Part shown: piece after piece, positions 62,304 to 64,000 of the stretch
Layout of the letters: each line of letters begins with the position of its first letter
How positions within the stretch are numbered: position 1 is the first letter of the stretch
NCBI GenBank assembly: GCA_905221605.1
Contig: CAJNDS010002535.1
Span: 842,001 to 906,000 of the forward strand
DNA: 64,000 nt
Direction: 5' to 3'
DNA from: Symbiodinium natans
Taxonomy: Eukaryota; Sar; Dinophyceae; Suessiales; Symbiodiniaceae
Notes under the pieces: generated by a model
Databases searched by the model: none
Told to the model about the DNA's origin: nothing
The model's input: the letters and a program-made list of their open reading frames with translations, nothing else
Made by a program: the position numbers and the translations under genes

Positions 62304-63549
62304 GAAAGTCTCTATGGACAGCGTGGATAACATAGTACAGGCAGTTTTGCGCTGGCTCTCAGCCGAGCTCCCCGATACACCCTCTGATCGCCTAGTAGGC
62401 CGCGCCTGGGACCTTAAAAGTGCGTATAAACAGCTCGCAGTGCAAGCGTCGCACAAGCATTTTGCATGGATCTTCGTCACGGACCCCCATACGTCCAGAG
62501 TCAGAGCCGCACAATTGCATAGTATGCCCTTCGGAGCAGTCGCCGCAGTCCACGCCTTTCTCAGATGCAGCGAGGCGCTCAAAGCTCTGGCCCGCGGCCT
62601 CTTCCTTTTGGTCACCGCCAGTTTCTTTGATGATTTTACCGTAGTGACACGCAAGGCGAGTGCTTCACACGTCGAACTGGTGGTCAAGGCAATGTTTAAC
62701 AAGCTCGGATGGCTAGTAGCCGCAGAAGAGAAGAAAAACATGCCCTTCTCTGAAGTCTTCGAGACCCTGGGCGTGGTGATCGATCTTAGTGAGCAACATC
62801 TGGGACGCGTGAACGTGTCAAATACAGCCAGACGTCTCTCAGAGCTTCAAGAGACCATGGAGTCCATGCTCACCAAGGGCACCACCTCGTTCGTCCAAGC
62901 CCAAAGGCTGCGAGGACGCCTCATTTTTGCTGAGCAACAATTATGGGGCCGTAACACCCGCCGTGCAGTAATTACAGTAGGAGATGTTCCCGGGTCGGAT
63001 GATTCCCCGGTTCCTCTTACGCAGTGTCAACGCGACGCATTGAAGTTCTTGCTTCAACATTTATCACCAGGTAGACCCAAAACCTTCGACCTCGTGCCTC
63101 GTCCGAAAGCCTTCCTCTGGTTAGATGGGGCGTGTGAGTACACGCCTGGATCAGGAGTCCCACAGTGCGGTTTAGGGGCAGTGCTCATCAAGGACGAAGC
63201 TCGTTTTGCATGGGGGCACCTGGTGAGCAAGGACACGGCGCAGAAGTGGTCCGTTCGAGCCGGGAAACAACAGCTTGTGTTCGAGTGCGAACTACTCCCA
63301 TACCTGCTTAGTCTGCAAAGATGGTATGAGCATTTGCGTGGCACCGACTTGTTTGTCTTCATCGACAACAACGGAGCCCGATCTTCCTTGGTCAAAGCCT
63401 TCACTCGAGTCGAGGAAGGAGCCAACATCATACACCAAGCCATCGAGCTGGAGGAGCAAATGCACGTTCGTGCTGCAATGTTTCGCGTGCCCTCCCATTC
63501 CAACATAGCAGATGGCCCCAGTAAGCCTCCGGCTCAAATTTGTTTGTAG
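62226..63549 (+). CDS. Reverse transcriptase and RNase H of element B
   Basis: The frame is open from before the ATG at 62314. RT landmarks: KIRPIDNLKSSLVN; motif A AWDLKSAYKQLAV; motif B MPFGAVAAVHAFLR; motif C SFFDDFTVV; then TLGVVIDLS. RNase H landmarks: LWLDGACEYT, VFECELLPYLL, LFVFIDNNGARSS and RVPSHSNIADGPSK, so all four acidic residues are present. The stop is at 63547-63549. A purine-rich tract (GAGTCGGGAGGGGGGGAGGG) follows directly. Confidence 0.82.
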
Positions 63550-64000
63550 CGTGAGTCGGGAGGGGGGGAGGGGGTAGTGTGTTTTTGTGCCTCTCTTCAC
63601 ACAGGTGAGAGAGGACGTAGTTTTCATGCCATGGATTGGCTCGGTGCTGAGCCACAGCACCAAACTTGCTTGGAAAGTGCCAAGAAGGAGAGAGAGAGAT
63701 TTTTGAGAGGGAAACATGCAAAGTGGGAACGTCAGTGCATAACAAGATGCATGCTTGTTTGGATGTGTGCCCTGCTGCCAATGTGGGAGACCCTGCCAGA
63801 GCATCAAACGGCCCCAGCGCACTGGGAAAGCCGATACCGGGACACCACGCAAGGGCCCCGGTCAGCAAACGCCACCTTAGAGATCAACTGGTCCGTGCAG
63901 CACTCGCAGCCTCCCAAGCAGTCTTCGATAGAATACATGACAATGGCTGCAGAGATCTGCACGCAATGGATCCGTGACGCACCTCCAGCAGGGGCCCCAG
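63550..64000. other. Right edge, unassigned
   Basis: After the purine-rich tract there is unique sequence with open frames on both strands (plus 63666-63977, minus 63428-63868) and no recognised domain. The element's 3' terminus may lie here or beyond the window. Confidence 0.4.

Larger units (their letters stand above)
61179..63549 (+). mobile_element. Retroelement B, 5'-truncated, with intact RT and RNase H
   Basis: It begins inside the methyltransferase-like module and runs through RT and RNase H, with one frameshift near 62225. No upstream gag-like part or LTR is seen. Its RT differs clearly from that of element A (FFDDF against YFDDYP), so it is a different lineage. Confidence 0.7.

Overview
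The window looks like nuclear DNA of a core dinoflagellate. The reasons are: TTTAGGG/CCCTAAA telomere-type arrays scattered through it; small exons bounded by AG|G acceptors and by GT, GC and GA donors; a membrane-protein family I associate with dinoflagellate gene catalogues; and retroelement polyproteins that join a cytosine-methyltransferase-like module to a reverse transcriptase and RNase H. I see no rRNA, tRNA, spliced-leader gene or CRISPR array. All family assignments rest on motifs read by eye; nothing was searched.

Layout. 1-1732: a 73-77 bp satellite. 1.8-4.4 kb: possible 5' exons among telomere-like, palindromic and low-complexity repeats. 4.4-7.9 kb: mostly unassigned, with one decayed coding fragment. 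8.0-29.1 kb, + strand: the main gene. Twenty-five small exons form a reading-phase-consistent chain of about 619 codons ending at a stop at 29132. Many of its introns carry telomere-type arrays. The largest, 8893-16640, holds 5 kb of other satellites. The product has the parts of a TIR-like domain (VDVFISHTW, WLDKLCIHQTDEE, LWCHVEL) with hydrophobic segments lying between its first and second parts, then more membrane segments and a Pro-rich tail. 29.66-32.35 kb: exons of at least one further + strand gene built the same way. 33.6-37.1 kb: palindromic AATTAAATC elements around a trinucleotide repeat, then a 1.1 kb AT-only island.

38.0-40.5 kb, minus strand: a gene for a signal-peptide, RanBP2-finger, SWIM-finger, phospholipase D-like protein, with one apparent frameshift. 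41473-51533: a full-length LTR retrotransposon with TG...CA ends, a 5 bp target duplication and near-identical LTRs, inserted in a telomere-like array. It carries gag-like coiled-coil ORFs and no recognisable pol.

52.7-57.8 kb: a decayed retroelement (element A: gag-like, zinc-knuckle, methyltransferase-like, RT and RNase H). 59.0-61.0 kb: a probable host gene split by an intron. 61.2-63.5 kb: a second retroelement (element B), truncated at its 5' end, whose RT and RNase H residues are all present. The region therefore shows two ways of gaining sequence: retroelement insertion, and growth of telomere-type DNA inside introns.
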